The translations under genes were made by a program, and so were the position numbers. From Collinsella sp. (GTDB lineage Bacteria > Actinomycetota > Coriobacteriia > Coriobacteriales > Coriobacteriaceae), in NCBI GenBank assembly GCA_019419545.1, contig DXZT01000010.1:1-30010 (forward strand): a DNA stretch of 30,010 bases, read 5' to 3'. The notes beneath the pieces are model-generated. The model was given only the letters and a program-made list of their open reading frames with translations, did no database searches and was not told the origin of the DNA. The first letter of the stretch is position 1. Every line of letters begins with the position of its first letter. Of this stretch, positions 9,844 through 17,118 are shown piece after piece.

Positions 9844-9871
9844 ATTGTACGAGCCAATCGCTAAAGTACAA
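9844..9871 (-). promoter_or_regulatory. Putative promoter of the atp operon
   Basis: On the minus strand TTGTAC (9871-9866) is followed after 16 bases by TACAAT (9849-9844), a near-consensus -10. Transcription would start near 9837 and leave a leader of about 55 bases before the GTG at 9782. A 6-bp inverted repeat AACCGT-7-ACGGTT at 9870-9888 touches the -35 box and could be an operator. The rest of the 9783-10062 gap shows no gene. Confidence 0.5.
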
Positions 9872-9967
9872 CCGTAAAACGAACGGTTAATACGCACCTG
9901 TACGTTTTCTTAAGGCCTTCTTTATGCCGCAGGTACGGTAATACGTTTTTTCGAACCCCTCAGCGCA

Positions 9968-10002
9968 AAACGTCCGTTAACAGGAGTGCGCGTGGACGTC
10001 TT
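9968..10002 (-). terminator. Possible terminator after upp
   Basis: On the minus strand GACGTCC and GGACGTT pair around a loop of about 18 bases and are followed by TTTTG. The long loop makes this a modest candidate. It lies about 60 bases past the upp stop codon. Confidence 0.35.
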
Positions 10003-10062
10003 TTGCTCGCCCGCGCGCACCATTTCTTCGTATTTGTGACCGTAGCCGACAAGGCCCAACGA

Positions 10063-10710
10063 CTAGAGCGTGCCGTAGATGCGGTCGCCGGCGTCGCCCA
10101 GGCCGGGAACGATGTAGGCGGCCTCGTTGAGATGGTCATCGATGGCGCACGTATAAATATGTACGTCGGGGTCCTTTTCGGTCAGTGACTTGAGACCCTC
10201 GGGCGCGGCGACGATGCACAGCATGCGGATGTCCTTGACGCCACGCTCGCGCAGATAGCTGATAGCCATCTCGGCCGAGCCGCCCGTGGCGAGCATGGGG
10301 TCGACGACCAGGCAGATGCGCTGGTCGATATCCTTGGGCATCTTGCAGTAATACTCATGCGGCTCGTGGGTGACCTCGTCGCGCTCCATGCCGATGTGGC
10401 CCACGCGAGCAGAGGGCACCAGGTCGAGGATACCGTCGACCATGCCAAGGCCCGCACGCAGGATAGGCACGATGGCGAGTTTCTTGCCGGCGAGCTGTTT
10501 GAACGTGGCGGCAGTGATGGGGGTCTCGACCTCGACGTCTTCCATGGGCAGGTCGCGCATGGCCTCGTAGCCGTCAAAAAGCGCAAGCTCGCGCACGAGC
10601 TGGCGGAACTGATTGGTGCCGGTGCTCTTGTCGCGCAAGATCGACAGCTTGTGCTGGACGAGTGGGTGATCGACAAGGGTCACACGGGACGTATCGTAGG
10701 TGACGGTCAT
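10063..10710 (-). CDS. upp: Uracil phosphoribosyltransferase
   Basis: Upp salvages uracil by joining it to PRPP to make UMP. The protein has 215 residues from ATG 10710, close to the usual 208-210. The PRPP-binding loop VVDPMLATGGS lies at about 135-145, and the uracil-binding end YIVPGLGDAGDRIYGT is present. HPLVQHKLSILRDKSTG at the N-terminus is typical of the family. A longer frame runs upstream to 10830, but the family start and GAAAGGGG at 10717-10724 support the ATG at 10710. glpK ends 122 bases upstream; that gap has no recognised riboswitch. Confidence 0.96.
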   Translation of the reverse strand: MTVTYDTSRVTLVDHPLVQHKLSILRDKSTGTNQFRQLVRELALFDGYEAMRDLPMEDVEVETPITAATFKQLAGKKLAIVPILRAGLGMVDGILDLVPSARVGHIGMERDEVTHEPHEYYCKMPKDIDQRICLVVDPMLATGGSAEMAISYLRERGVKDIRMLCIVAAPEGLKSLTEKDPDVHIYTCAIDDHLNEAAYIVPGLGDAGDRIYGTL

Positions 10711-10832
10711 GGGTTGAAGCCCCTTTCGTTGCGGCCGGAAGATGGCCTTGCTGACAAGGCGCACGGTGACGTTGTTGCCGCGCGCCGTGCATAAGTTTAA
10801 CGGTTTGTTGTATCGAGTGCCCCGTCGCAACC

Positions 10833-12374
10833 CTACTGAGCGGTGCTGAGCGAGCGTTTGACGGCATCACGCCAGCCCGCCAGGTTTTGCTCGCGGCGCT
10901 CGGCGGACATATGAGGATGGAAGATTTTGACGATCTGAGCGTTTTGCTCCAGCTCCTCCAAATCCTCCCAGTAGCCGACGGCAAGGCCCGCCAAGTACGC
11001 GGCGCCGATCGCCGTGGTCTCCACCGTCTCGCACTGCAGCACGGGGATATCCAGCAGATCGGCCTGGAATTGCATGATGAACTCGTTGCGCGAGGCACCG
11101 CCATCGACGGACAGGCGCTCAATCGAAAGTCCCACGTCCTGCTCCATGGCGCGCAGCACGTCATAACTCTGATAGGCCATGGACTCGCAGGCCGCACGCA
11201 CAATGGTCGCGCGACTCGAGGCACCGGTCAGGCCGCACACGATACCGCGAGCATGCGGGTCCCACCAGGGAGCGCCCAAGCCTGCGAAGGCGGGGACGAA
11301 GTAGCAGCCCTCGTTGTCGTTGATCGAAGCGGCGAGTTGCGCGGACTCGCTCACGCTCGAGATGATGCCCATGTTGTTGCGCAGCCAGTTCATGGTGGAG
11401 CCTGCGGCAAAGATAGAACCCTCGAGCGCATAGCTGATCTTGCCGTCAGCGGCGATACCGATCGTGGAGACCAGACCGTTCTTGGATTCGACGATCTCGT
11501 AGCCGGTGTTCATGAGCATAAAGCAACCCGTGCCATAGGTGTTTTTGGTCTGGCCGGGATGGAAGCAGCAGTGGCCGAATAGCGACGCCTGCTGGTCGCC
11601 CGCCACGCCCATGATGGGTGGCATGTTGGTCATGATGTCGCTCGCGACGCGGCCGTAATCGCCCGAGCTCCAACGAACCTCGGGCATCATGGAACGCGGG
11701 ACGTCGAAAAGCGCCAGCAGATCGTCGTCCCAATCGAGCGCATGGATATTAAAGAGCGCGGTGCGGCTGGCATTGGTGTAGTCGGTAGCAAAAACCTGAC
11801 CGCCGGTGAGATTGTAGATGAGCCACGTGTCGATGGTGCCGAACATAAGGTCGCCCGCCGCGGCGCTCTCGCGCGCGCCGTCGACGTTATCGAGAATCCA
11901 CTGCACCTTGGAGGCCGAGAAATACGGGTCGAGCGTAAGCCCCGTGCGGGAGCGCACCAGCTCTTCTGCGCCCTGCTCGACCAGCTCGTCGATCAGAGGT
12001 GCGGTGCGACGGCATTGCCACACGATGGCGTTATAGATAGGTTGGCCGCTTATGCGGTCCCACACCACCGTGGTCTCGCGCTGGTTGGAGATACCGATGG
12101 CGGCAATGCGGTCAGAATGGATGCCGCTCTTAAACTGGACCTCCATCATGACCGCGATCTGGCTGGCAAGCACCGCCATGGGGTCTTGCTCCACCCAGCC
12201 AGGGCGCGGGAAGCTGGTTTTAACGCTGCGACGTGCCTGCGCGACGATGCATCCGTACTCGTCGACGATGGTCGCAAGTACCGAGGTGGTGCCGCAGTCG
12301 AGTGCCATGATGTAGGAACCGCCAAAATTAAACGAGGCATCTTCCATGCCCAGGCTGCCCAGATTCAACGACAT
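10833..12374 (-). CDS. glpK: Glycerol kinase
   Basis: GlpK phosphorylates glycerol to glycerol-3-phosphate in the cytoplasm. The 513-residue FGGY-family protein has the N-terminal phosphate loop ALDCGTTS at about 24-31. The glycerol-binding pair Arg99-Glu100 is in SNQRETTVVWDR, followed by WQCRRTAP. GVAGDQQASLFGHCCF and the adenosine-site region AGLGAPWWDPHARG also match the family. It carries about 20 extra residues before the normal start; ATG 12374 has GAAAGG at good spacing, and an internal ATG at residue 23 would also serve. No glycerol facilitator or dehydrogenase gene is adjacent. It begins 13 bases after the upstream synthase gene, so the two are probably co-transcribed. Confidence 0.94.
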   Translation of the reverse strand: MSLNLGSLGMEDASFNFGGSYIMALDCGTTSVLATIVDEYGCIVAQARRSVKTSFPRPGWVEQDPMAVLASQIAVMMEVQFKSGIHSDRIAAIGISNQRETTVVWDRISGQPIYNAIVWQCRRTAPLIDELVEQGAEELVRSRTGLTLDPYFSASKVQWILDNVDGARESAAAGDLMFGTIDTWLIYNLTGGQVFATDYTNASRTALFNIHALDWDDDLLALFDVPRSMMPEVRWSSGDYGRVASDIMTNMPPIMGVAGDQQASLFGHCCFHPGQTKNTYGTGCFMLMNTGYEIVESKNGLVSTIGIAADGKISYALEGSIFAAGSTMNWLRNNMGIISSVSESAQLAASINDNEGCYFVPAFAGLGAPWWDPHARGIVCGLTGASSRATIVRAACESMAYQSYDVLRAMEQDVGLSIERLSVDGGASRNEFIMQFQADLLDIPVLQCETVETTAIGAAYLAGLAVGYWEDLEELEQNAQIVKIFHPHMSAERREQNLAGWRDAVKRSLSTAQ

Positions 12375-12387
12375 CGCTTACACCTTT

Positions 12388-13131
12388 CTATTGCATCGGG
12401 CCAGACAGGACCCGTTCGATCTCTGATGCGGGAAGCGCACCTTGGCGCAGGATCTGGAGTTCGCCGTGCTGGAACGACACAATGGTCGAGGCGTCGCGAC
12501 ACGGGGTCTCACCGGCGTCGACGGCCACATCGACCCCCTCCAGGATGCGCTCCTCCACCGTGACAAAGCTTGCCGGCGCGGGCGCGCCATGCGTGTTGGC
12601 GCTGGTGCAGGCAAGAGGGCTGCCGCAGGCGCGGATGAGCGCTTGCACCACGGGCGAGGCCGAAGCGCGAAGTGCCACCGTGTCGTCGGCGGCGCGCATA
12701 AAGGTCGGCACGCAGGGGGCCGCCTTGACCACGATAGTCAGGGCGCCCGGCCAGCATCGTCGGGCGAGCACGCGGGCCTCGTTAGGGATATCCACACCAT
12801 AGCGGTCGAGCGCCTCGGCATCATCGACCAGCCAGGCAACCGTTTGGGTGAGCTCGCGCTGCTTGAGGGTAAAGATACGACGATAGCCGGTACCGACCGC
12901 GGGGACCGCGGCGCCGTTGACGGTGGCCTGCGGATCGCGCGGCCACGATGGGAATTCGCTTGTATCTTGAGGCACGGCGTCCGAAAAGGCGTTAACTGCC
13001 ACAGCGACACCATAGACGGTCTCGGTCGGGATCAGGGCCAGACCGCCACAGCCGAGCACCTCGGCCGTACGCTCGACGGCAAGCCGATGCGGCTCCCGCG
13101 CTCCCTCGTATACCCGATAGACCGTCTGCAT
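12388..13131 (-). CDS. L-threonylcarbamoyladenylate synthase (YrdC/Sua5 family)
   Basis: This family makes threonylcarbamoyl-AMP from threonine, bicarbonate and ATP for the t6A37 modification of ANN-decoding tRNAs. The 247-residue protein has LIPTETVYGVAV (about 33-44), RRCWPGALTIVVKA and the SPLACTSANTHG segment typical of the YrdC domain, so it is the TsaC/YwlC type without the C-terminal Sua5 domain. A loop of about 35 residues after NAFSDAV, containing SWPRDPQATVNGAAVPAV, is longer than in small TsaC proteins. ATG 13131 has AAGGGG upstream at rather wide spacing. Confidence 0.92.
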   Translation of the reverse strand: MQTVYRVYEGAREPHRLAVERTAEVLGCGGLALIPTETVYGVAVAVNAFSDAVPQDTSEFPSWPRDPQATVNGAAVPAVGTGYRRIFTLKQRELTQTVAWLVDDAEALDRYGVDIPNEARVLARRCWPGALTIVVKAAPCVPTFMRAADDTVALRASASPVVQALIRACGSPLACTSANTHGAPAPASFVTVEERILEGVDVAVDAGETPCRDASTIVSFQHGELQILRQGALPASEIERVLSGPMQ

Positions 13132-13265
13132 GTGTATGCCAGCCCCTTACGCTCTGGTGCAAGTTTGTTTACTGTGGGGCATTCTCGCACGAAACGTTCA
13201 ATCTATTTGCCCAGAGCGCATGTTGGTTTGGTGAGCGGCTCTAGTAGTCGGTGAAAGTGAGGGGG

Positions 13266-13715
13266 TTATTGGACTGCGACGAACTTCTTTGGCCTGCCGG
13301 CGTGGCGTTCTTGGGCGGCGTAGCGCTCGATGCTGTCTATCGTTATCATCCGACGGCCGTCGACGAGTTCAACATCGAGCTTTCCGGCTTTGACCAGCGC
13401 GGTGATCCGCGGAGCGGAGACTTTGAGGTCCAGCGCTGCGTCTTTAAATGTTCGGCACGCCGCTTCCCGAGCGTCCTCGTGGTCGATTTCGACTGAAAGG
13501 GCCACGACCTCGGCCGAGCGTTCGTACCCTGCCGGAGTCAAACCGTTGTTGAGATCGTCGGCCAAAAACGCCATCAGCGCCTCGGTGGCATGGGCAATCG
13601 CTTCTTCGCGCGTATCCCCATCGGCAAAGGCGCCGGGAATCTGCGGGAAGCTGGCGCAGTAACCGTCGTCTTCTTTTATGAGAACGCAGTCATAGGTAAA
13701 TCGTTGTTTCATCAT
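13266..13715 (-). CDS. hicB: HicB-family antitoxin
   Basis: HicB antitoxins neutralise the HicA RNA toxin and repress their own operon. The 149-residue protein has the N-terminal HicB fold (YDCVLIKEDDGYCASFPQIPG, then ADGDTREEAIAHATEAL). A C-terminal DNA-binding part follows, with LKVSAPRITALVKAGKLDVE and DGRRMITIDSIERYA resembling a small helix-turn-helix. ATG 13715 or the adjacent ATG 13712 is the start; GAGGGGG directly upstream fits either. It begins 11 bases after the hicA stop. Confidence 0.88.
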   Translation of the reverse strand: MMKQRFTYDCVLIKEDDGYCASFPQIPGAFADGDTREEAIAHATEALMAFLADDLNNGLTPAGYERSAEVVALSVEIDHEDAREAACRTFKDAALDLKVSAPRITALVKAGKLDVELVDGRRMITIDSIERYAAQERHAGRPKKFVAVQ

Positions 13716-13726
13716 GACCCCCTCGG

Positions 13727-13912
13727 CTACCATCCAGCTTGCCGGCGAATGCTTGCCCACGTGCCCTTCTTTGGTCGATCACCACCCGAGCCGTTCACGG
13801 TGACAACACGGTCACCAGAAACATACTTAGCATGACTACCGACTTGCGCGACCTTCACGAATCCATCGTGCTTGAGTAGGGCAATGATTTCCCGAAAGGT
13901 AGGAGGTTGCAT
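13727..13912 (-). CDS. hicA: HicA-family mRNA interferase toxin
   Basis: HicA toxins are small dsRNA-binding-fold RNases that cleave mRNA. The 61-residue protein has the family layout: a short helix (FREIIALLKHDGFV), then QVGSHAKYVSGDR with catalytic His27, and the end motif GTWASIRRQAG. Length is normal for the family. GAAAGAGGT lies before ATG 13912. Together with hicB it forms a complete two-gene module with its own AT-rich promoter, inserted between housekeeping genes, which fits acquisition by transfer. Confidence 0.9.
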   Translation of the reverse strand: MQPPTFREIIALLKHDGFVKVAQVGSHAKYVSGDRVVTVNGSGGDRPKKGTWASIRRQAGW

Positions 13913-13936
13913 GGGCCGACCTCTTTCAGCCGTCCT

Positions 13937-13966
13937 AATTATAAACTACTTTATAATTTTTGCTAA
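13937..13966 (-). promoter_or_regulatory. hicAB promoter with overlapping operator palindrome
   Basis: On the minus strand TTAGCA (13966-13961), 17 bases and TATAAT (13943-13938) form a good promoter. A perfect 9-bp inverted repeat, AATTATAAA-CTAC-TTTATAATT at 13937-13958, covers the -10 box and the spacer. It is the natural candidate for the HicB operator. Transcription would start about 19 bases before hicA. Confidence 0.7.
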
Positions 13967-13980
13967 CCAGTTAATAAATA

Positions 13981-15231
13981 TTACTGGCGTTGTTTGGGCT
14001 CGGTGACGATGGCTCGGACAATGCGGGGGCGATCGGTGAGGTCGTGGACGATACGCACGTCCGAAAGGCCTGCTTGACGACAGAGCTCGGCCGCGGCGTC
14101 GAGCGCGCCCTCGTAGAGCTCGCAGGCAAACAGGCCGCCGGCACGCAGCATGTAGGGCGCCGCGTTGAGCAGGCGGCGGAAGATATCAAGACCGTCGGCA
14201 CCGCCCTCGAGCGCCAGGTCGGGCTCAAAGTCCTTGACCTCGTGCGGCAGCGAGCGCATGACGTCGGTCGGGATGTAAGGCGGATTGGAGACGAGCACGT
14301 CGAAGGTACCCCACTCCTCACGGGGAATGGAGCTCACCAGGTTCGTGAGGCTGAAGGTGACCTCGTCGGACGCGAGACCAAGCGCATCGCGGTTTTTGGT
14401 AGCAAGGTCGATGGCGCGCGGCTCGATATCGGTAGCGGTGCAGGTAACGTGGCCGCGGCGCTCCCAAGCAAGAGAGAGCGAGATGCAGCCCGTGCCGCAA
14501 CCGACCTCGAGAACGCGGGCAGTGCGGGGCTCGACCGAAGCGGGCGCGGCGGCATCCTCCGACAGAGACGCCTCGTGGTCGGCGCCTTCGATGGCGATGC
14601 CGTATTCGTCGAGCTCGGGCTCAGCGGCCTCCTCGGCCTCAGTCTCTGCTGCCTGCGCGGCGGCTTCCTCGGCCTCGCGATCGGCCAGTTCCTCGGCATA
14701 GGCACGGCTGCCCAGTACGTCGCCGCCTAGCGCCGCCTCATCGGCAGCCGTCAGGTTAGCGGCACGGCGCTCGGCGGTCGCGCGTTCGTCTGCCAGCGCG
14801 GCCTCGGCTTTGCGGGCCTCTTCGACCTCATCGTTCCAAGGCAGCTCAACACGCTGGCGGGCAGCAGCCTCGGGACTCAGCACCTCGGCATCCAGATAAT
14901 TGAGGACTTCCTCGACGAGCATCTCGGTCTCGGGGCGCGGGATGAGCACACCTGGGGCGCACGCGACGTCGATCATGCGAAACTGCGTGCTGCCCGTGAT
15001 GTATTGCAGCGGCTCGCCCTTAGCGCGGCGGACAACGGCCGCGTGCATGGTCTCGAGCTGGGCCTCGTTAAGCGTCTCGTCCATGCGCATATATAAGTCG
15101 ATGCGTGCCAAACCCGTGGCAGCGCACAGCAGCCACTCAGCAGAAAGACGGGGGTGCTCCTCGCCGCGCTCGGCCAGGTACTCCTTGGTCCACTCGAGAC
15201 AACGCTTGATGGTCCAAATCTCGTTTGCCAT
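13981..15231 (-). CDS. prmC: Peptide chain release factor N5-glutamine methyltransferase with large insertion
   Basis: PrmC methylates the glutamine of the GGQ motif in release factors 1 and 2 using SAM. The N-terminal helical domain (about 1-100) ends in GVLIPRPETEMLVEEVLNYL. The methyltransferase domain starts at VLEVGCGTGCISLSLA (about 240-255) and carries the catalytic VSNPPYIP (314-321). Between them, about residues 115-236 are an Ala/Glu-rich acidic stretch absent from ordinary PrmC proteins, where only a few residues separate the domains. This explains the 416-residue length against about 280. ATG 15231 has GAGGGGAGGG upstream; the frame runs open to 15306 but lacks family similarity there. 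It is on the same strand as prfA, its substrate gene. Confidence 0.93.
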   Translation of the reverse strand: MANEIWTIKRCLEWTKEYLAERGEEHPRLSAEWLLCAATGLARIDLYMRMDETLNEAQLETMHAAVVRRAKGEPLQYITGSTQFRMIDVACAPGVLIPRPETEMLVEEVLNYLDAEVLSPEAAARQRVELPWNDEVEEARKAEAALADERATAERRAANLTAADEAALGGDVLGSRAYAEELADREAEEAAAQAAETEAEEAAEPELDEYGIAIEGADHEASLSEDAAAPASVEPRTARVLEVGCGTGCISLSLAWERRGHVTCTATDIEPRAIDLATKNRDALGLASDEVTFSLTNLVSSIPREEWGTFDVLVSNPPYIPTDVMRSLPHEVKDFEPDLALEGGADGLDIFRRLLNAAPYMLRAGGLFACELYEGALDAAAELCRQAGLSDVRIVHDLTDRPRIVRAIVTEPKQRQ

Positions 15232-15658
15232 GGGGCCCTCCCCTCTTAAGCGCCGGACGGCGCGCGAATGTCGGAGCAGATTGTAAGCGAGGCCAGCGCT
15301 TGGCAAGGGGCGATTGAAGGCGATTATCGAGAATCAGCCCAGAATTTTGCACCGAGCTCGCTCAAAGTGTTCATTCGCTGACGTCTAAATTTGCATTCGT
15401 CAAGCTTTTGGCAAGGTTGCCCCAAAACTGACCAATATCTAACCAAGAACTTGCCACATCGCTTGACGCACGACCCATCAAAAATCGCTCCGCGACTTCT
15501 TGAACGATATTTTGAGCAATATTTTCGATAGCGAACTTATGCCGTCAATTACCTTAAGCAGGTAAGCAGCTCAAATGACATCACAGCCGACTGAATAAAA
15601 TATCAAGGCAATGTCACCAATGACTCCCTACGAATCATTTGACAACCAAGGAAACGCC
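15232..15658. other. Non-coding gap upstream of prmC
   Basis: No gene is supported in this 427-base stretch, which is more AT-rich than its surroundings from about 15340. It must hold the promoter of prmC if prmC is not read through from prfA. Two small hairpins are visible: TTTTGG-CAA-GG-TTG with CCAAAA at 15406-15427, and TTACCT-TAAGC-AGGTAA at 15549-15565. Neither has an obvious partner elsewhere in the window. Confidence 0.6.
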
Positions 15659-15680
15659 GATGTTTTGGCAATGTCAGCGA

Positions 15681-15780
15681 GCGACGTCCAGAGCGAACAA
15701 GTTGGCATGAAAAAGGCAAGGCATAGACCTTCTGGTCATGCCTTGCCTTTTGAATGACAAATTGTCGCTCTGGGCGGCGC
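15681..15780. repeat. Long-hairpin intergenic repeat, copy 2
   Basis: This 100-nt hairpin has the plan of copies 1 and 3. CCAGAGCGA (15688-15696) pairs with TCGCTCTGG (15765-15773), a T-G wobble lies at 15687/15774, and there is a bulged A at 15697. The inner stem pairs 15711-15724 with 15738-15751, there is one unpaired A at 15725, and the tip is GACC-TTCT-GGTC (15726-15737). The wider segment 15659-15790 differs from 21614-21745 at about 5 of 132 positions by eye. It lies just downstream of the prfA stop. Confidence 0.8.
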
Positions 15781-15793
15781 GCAGCGTCGAGTC

Positions 15794-15820
15794 GTTACGC
15801 GGTTTGTAAAACCGCGTAAC
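15794..15820 (-). terminator. Perfect hairpin abutting the prfA stop codon
   Basis: GTTACGCGGTTT and AAACCGCGTAAC form a perfect 12-bp stem with a 3-nt loop, directly touching the prfA stop codon (15823-15821). The stem is identical to the one after the LCP gene at 249-278. No long U-tract follows, so it may act as a terminator with other signals or as a 3' end protector. Confidence 0.6.
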
Positions 15821-16888
15821 CTACACGGCCTGTGCCAGCTTCTCGGCTCGCTCGGCGGCGGCGAGCGCCTCGATGACGGTGCCGAGCTGGTCGCCCAGGA
15901 GGACGCCATTGTAGGTGGAGTTGAAACCGATGCGGTGATCGGTCACGCGGTCCTGGGGCTGGTTGTAGGTACGGATCTTCTCGGAACGGTTGCCGTGGCC
16001 GATCTGGCTCTGGCGCTCGGCACCGAGCTCTGCCTGCTGCTTCTCGAGCTCCATCTCGTACAGACGGGCGCGCAGCATCTGCATGCAGACTTCGCGGTTC
16101 TGGATCTGGGAGCGCTGTTCCTGCGACTGCACCACGGTGTTGGTGGGCAGGTGGGTGATGCGCACGGCGGAATAAGTGGTGTTAACGCACTGACCGCCAG
16201 GACCGGAGGCGCAGTAGGTGTCGATGCGCAGGTCGGACTGGTTGATCTGGACGTCGATCTCCTCGGCTTCGGGAAGTACGGCGACGGTCGCCGTGGAGGT
16301 CTGGATACGGCCCTGGGACTCGGTCTTGGGAACGCGCTGGACGCGGTGCACGCCGGACTCGAACTTCATGACGGAGTAGACGCGGTCGCCCTCGACCTTG
16401 AACTCGATGGACTTAAAGCCGCCGGCCTCGCTGGGGCTGGAGTCGAGCACGGTGGTCTTCCAGCCGCGCGACTCGCAGAAGCGCTGATACATCTTGTACA
16501 GATCGCCGGCAAAGATGGCCGCCTCGTCGCCACCAGCGGCGGAGCGAATCTCGACGATGGTGTTCTTGTCGTCGTTGGGGTCGCTCGGGATGAGCATGTA
16601 CTTAATGTCTTCCTCGAGCTGGGGAAGCTTGGCCTCGTTTTCGGAGATGTCCATCTGGAGCATCTCCTTCTCATCGGCATCGGTAGTATCGTGGAGCATT
16701 TCCTTGGCGGCCTCGATGTCATCGAGCGCGCCGATGTACTCGCGCGAGGCAGCGATGAGGTCGGACTGGTGCGCGTACTCCTTGTTGAGACGCGTGAACT
16801 CCTTGATGTCGGAGGCAACGGCCGGGTCGGAAAGCTTTTTCTCGAGCTCCTCGTAGGCCTTGATGATCTTTTCGAGCTTGTCGCGCAT
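15821..16888 (-). CDS. prfA: Peptide chain release factor 1
   Basis: RF1 ends translation at UAA and UAG codons. The 355-residue protein has the GGQ motif at 231-233 in CASGPGGQCVNTTYSAV, whose Gln is the target of PrmC. The codon-recognition PxT tripeptide reads PKT at 187-189 in RVPKTESQGRIQT, and the length is normal. ATG 16888 has AAAGGAG at good spacing. prmC follows on the same strand after a 589-base gap that contains repeat copy 2, whereas in many bacteria the pair is tightly linked. The usual rpmE neighbour is absent. Confidence 0.97.
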   Translation of the reverse strand: MRDKLEKIIKAYEELEKKLSDPAVASDIKEFTRLNKEYAHQSDLIAASREYIGALDDIEAAKEMLHDTTDADEKEMLQMDISENEAKLPQLEEDIKYMLIPSDPNDDKNTIVEIRSAAGGDEAAIFAGDLYKMYQRFCESRGWKTTVLDSSPSEAGGFKSIEFKVEGDRVYSVMKFESGVHRVQRVPKTESQGRIQTSTATVAVLPEAEEIDVQINQSDLRIDTYCASGPGGQCVNTTYSAVRITHLPTNTVVQSQEQRSQIQNREVCMQMLRARLYEMELEKQQAELGAERQSQIGHGNRSEKIRTYNQPQDRVTDHRIGFNSTYNGVLLGDQLGTVIEALAAAERAEKLAQAV

Positions 16889-17083
16889 GACGGGACTCCT
16901 TTATATGCGTGAAGGTGAAAATCGGCAGAATTGATGGGGCGCACGGCGCCATTGCGGGGGTAAGTCCAGCTAGAGCATGTCGATCTTCAGATACATGCGC
17001 ATCCCTTCGCGTACGGGGTACATAGTTGCGGTCTAACCCATACATGATAGCGTGCGCAGGCAAACCTGCATATAACCCGCACG

Positions 17084-17118
17084 GAATCCGACAAAGGGAG
17101 AGTCCCTTTGTCGGATTC
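17084..17118. repeat. Perfect palindrome after the M20 peptidase gene
   Basis: GAATCCGACAAAGGGA (17084-17099) and TCCCTTTGTCGGATTC (17103-17118) form a perfect 16-bp inverted repeat with a 3-nt centre. It begins at the last base of the peptidase stop codon. No U-tract follows in the minus direction. Its core GACAAAGGGA recurs in a second palindrome at 23839-23871. Confidence 0.7.

Noticed and set aside
9783..9857. Longer AtpI-like protein starting at TTG 9857
   Set aside because: The start would lie within the promoter, upstream of the -10 box, with no ribosome site.
10711..10832. Riboswitch or attenuator in front of upp
   Set aside because: A GCACGG/CCGTGC pairing is present, but no T-run, antiterminator or known aptamer core could be recognised.
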